Assembly (NCBI GenBank): GCA_022653215.1
Contig: JALCSJ010000092.1
Coordinates: 1 to 7,814, forward strand
Direction of reading: 5' to 3'
Length of the DNA: 7,814 bases
Origin: Acidaminococcaceae bacterium
GTDB taxonomy: Bacteria; Bacillota; Negativicutes; Acidaminococcales; Acidaminococcaceae
Made by a program: the position numbers and the translations under genes. Under the pieces are notes generated by a model. That model worked only from the letters and a program-made list of their open reading frames with translations, did not search any database and was not told the origin of the DNA. Of the stretch, positions 7,105 to 7,814 are shown in pieces (position 1 is the stretch's first letter; each line of letters starts with the position of its first letter).

Positions 7105-7108
7105 CCTC
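7105..7108 (-). promoter_or_regulatory. Ribosome binding site deciding the DUF116 TTG start
   Basis: GAGG within AAGAGGAA, 7 bases before the TTG at 7097, in the short gap after fmt. No in-frame ATG lies near the N-terminus with comparable support. Confidence 0.75.
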
Positions 7109-7117
7109 TTTTTTACC

Positions 7118-7135
7118 TAGTACCCCATTAGTACT
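7118..7135 (-). repeat. Short direct repeat / weak hairpin in the fmt-DUF116 gap
   Basis: TAGTAC occurs at 7118-7123 and again at 7129-7134, 11 bases apart. Read as RNA from the minus strand, AGTAC (7135-7131) can pair with GTACT (7123-7119) around a 7-base loop, a stem of only 5 pairs with no U-tract, so it is not a convincing terminator. It is the only sizeable non-coding gap in the window and could be a processing or regulatory site, or chance. Confidence 0.35.
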
Positions 7136-7147
7136 TCACTTGAAAAA

Positions 7148-7814
7148 TCACCCTAAAATGTCCCCAGCACTTACGTGTTTGCCATTTACGAAAACATTGG
7201 CAGCCATATGGTTTTTGCCTTCCGGCTGAACTTCTACTAATTGCAGAAAACCATTTCCCGTGGCGATTACCAGATTGTGTTTATCAGCCTCCACAACTGT
7301 CCCCGGTGTTTTTTCCGGCCAAGACCCTTCCACTACTTTGCTTAACCAAATTTTTAAAATTTTCCCATTGGGCAAGTTCGTATATGAACCCGGCCAGGGA
7401 TTAAAAGCTCTGATTTGGTCATGGAGCTCCTGAGCACTTTTTTCCCATTGAAGCTTTTCCATATCTCTGGTAATTAAAGACGCAAAAGTTACATCAGCTT
7501 CATTCTGTTTAACAGGATGAATATTGCCTGCTGCTATGTCACCAATAACGTCAACCAGCAATTGAGCACCTTTTTCTTTGAGCACATCATGAAGCTCACC
7601 CTGAGTCATTTCAGGTTCAATAGGCACCGACACTGATTTTAACATATCGCCTGTGTCCATGCCCTTAGCCATTTCCATAATAGTAACTCCTGCGGTTTTT
7701 TCACCTTTCAAGATGGCATAATGAATAGGTGCCGCTCCTCTGTAACTGGGCAAAAGAGAAGCATGTACATTAATACACCCATATTTAGGCATAGTCAAGA
7801 TGCTTTCCGGCAAA
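7148..7814 (-). CDS. fmt: Methionyl-tRNA formyltransferase, C-terminal part (start outside window)
   Basis: Transfers a formyl group from 10-formyltetrahydrofolate to initiator Met-tRNA, so it acts at translation initiation. Only the last 221-222 codons are in the window; the TTG near base 7813 is an internal Leu codon, not a start. The catalytic Asn, His and Asp (E. coli N106, H108, D144) are all visible as NVHASLLPSYRG and GMDTGD, with the same spacing of 2 and 36 residues. That offset implies about 91 missing residues and a full length near 312, normal for Fmt. The C-terminal tRNA-binding domain begins around visible residue 115 and includes IRAFNPWPGSYT. The gene ends with TGA at 7150-7148. 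In related operons def and priA lie just upstream, which would be beyond the right edge here. Nothing looks damaged. Confidence 0.96.
   Translation of the reverse strand, partial: LPESILTMPKYGCINVHASLLPSYRGAAPIHYAILKGEKTAGVTIMEMAKGMDTGDMLKSVSVPIEPEMTQGELHDVLKEKGAQLLVDVIGDIAAGNIHPVKQNEADVTFASLITRDMEKLQWEKSAQELHDQIRAFNPWPGSYTNLPNGKILKIWLSKVVEGSWPEKTPGTVVEADKHNLVIATGNGFLQLVEVQPEGKNHMAANVFVNGKHVSAGDILG

Larger units (their letters stand above)
1..7814 (-). other. Single co-directional operon (fmt to rpe)
   Basis: Eight genes on the same strand with junctions of +50, -20, +8, -7, -4, -4 and -4 bases in transcription order (negative means overlap). No terminator-like hairpin with a U-tract and no clear promoter separates them, so one transcript is likely. 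The gene order equals the B. subtilis fmt-rsmB-rlmN-prpC-prkC-rsgA-rpe block plus the DUF116 gene. Internal promoters cannot be excluded by eye. Confidence 0.85.

Overview
The window is a single, tightly packed run of genes, all on the minus strand, and reads as one housekeeping operon of a Gram-positive-type (Bacillota) bacterium. In transcription order (right to left) it holds: fmt (start cut off by the window edge), a DUF116 membrane protein, rsmB, rlmN, a PP2C phosphatase (prpC/stp), a PASTA-domain Ser/Thr kinase (prkC), rsgA, and rpe (end cut off by the window edge). This matches the Bacillus subtilis order fmt-rsmB-rlmN-prpC-prkC-rsgA-rpe, with one extra gene, DUF116, between fmt and rsmB. 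Base composition is about 41-43% GC by eye. The DUF116 insertion and the kinase with three PASTA repeats suggest a Clostridia or Negativicutes member rather than a Bacillus. I cannot place it more finely from sequence alone.

Layout: 7148-7814 fmt (C-terminal ~221 residues); 7098-7147 a 50-base gap with a small hairpin/direct repeat; 6288-7097 DUF116 (TTG start); 4967-6307 rsmB (my preferred start, overlapping DUF116 by 20 bases); 8-base gap; 3897-4958 rlmN; 3184-3903 prpC (TTG start, 7-base overlap); 1220-3187 prkC (ATGA overlap); 336-1223 rsgA (TTG start, TTGA overlap); 1-339 rpe (ATGA overlap, first 113 residues). No stretch over 300 bases lacks a gene. I saw no RNA gene, mobile element, CRISPR array, convincing promoter or terminator.

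How the genes fit together: most act on translation. Fmt formylates initiator Met-tRNA, RsmB and RlmN methylate rRNA, and RsgA is a GTPase that matures the small ribosomal subunit. In the middle is a reversible phosphorylation pair: PrkC, a membrane kinase whose outside PASTA repeats sense cell-wall fragments in known homologues, and its phosphatase. In B. subtilis PrkC phosphorylates the RsgA homologue CpgA, so the operon links cell-wall sensing with ribosome assembly. Rpe belongs to the pentose phosphate pathway.

This is largely an ordinary, conserved region. The points worth a second look are the uncharacterised DUF116 protein with two membrane helices and a cysteine cluster, the HRD-to-HCD change in the kinase catalytic loop, the apparent loss in RsgA of the PrkC phosphosite known from B. 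subtilis CpgA, and the TTG starts on three of the seven genes whose starts are visible.
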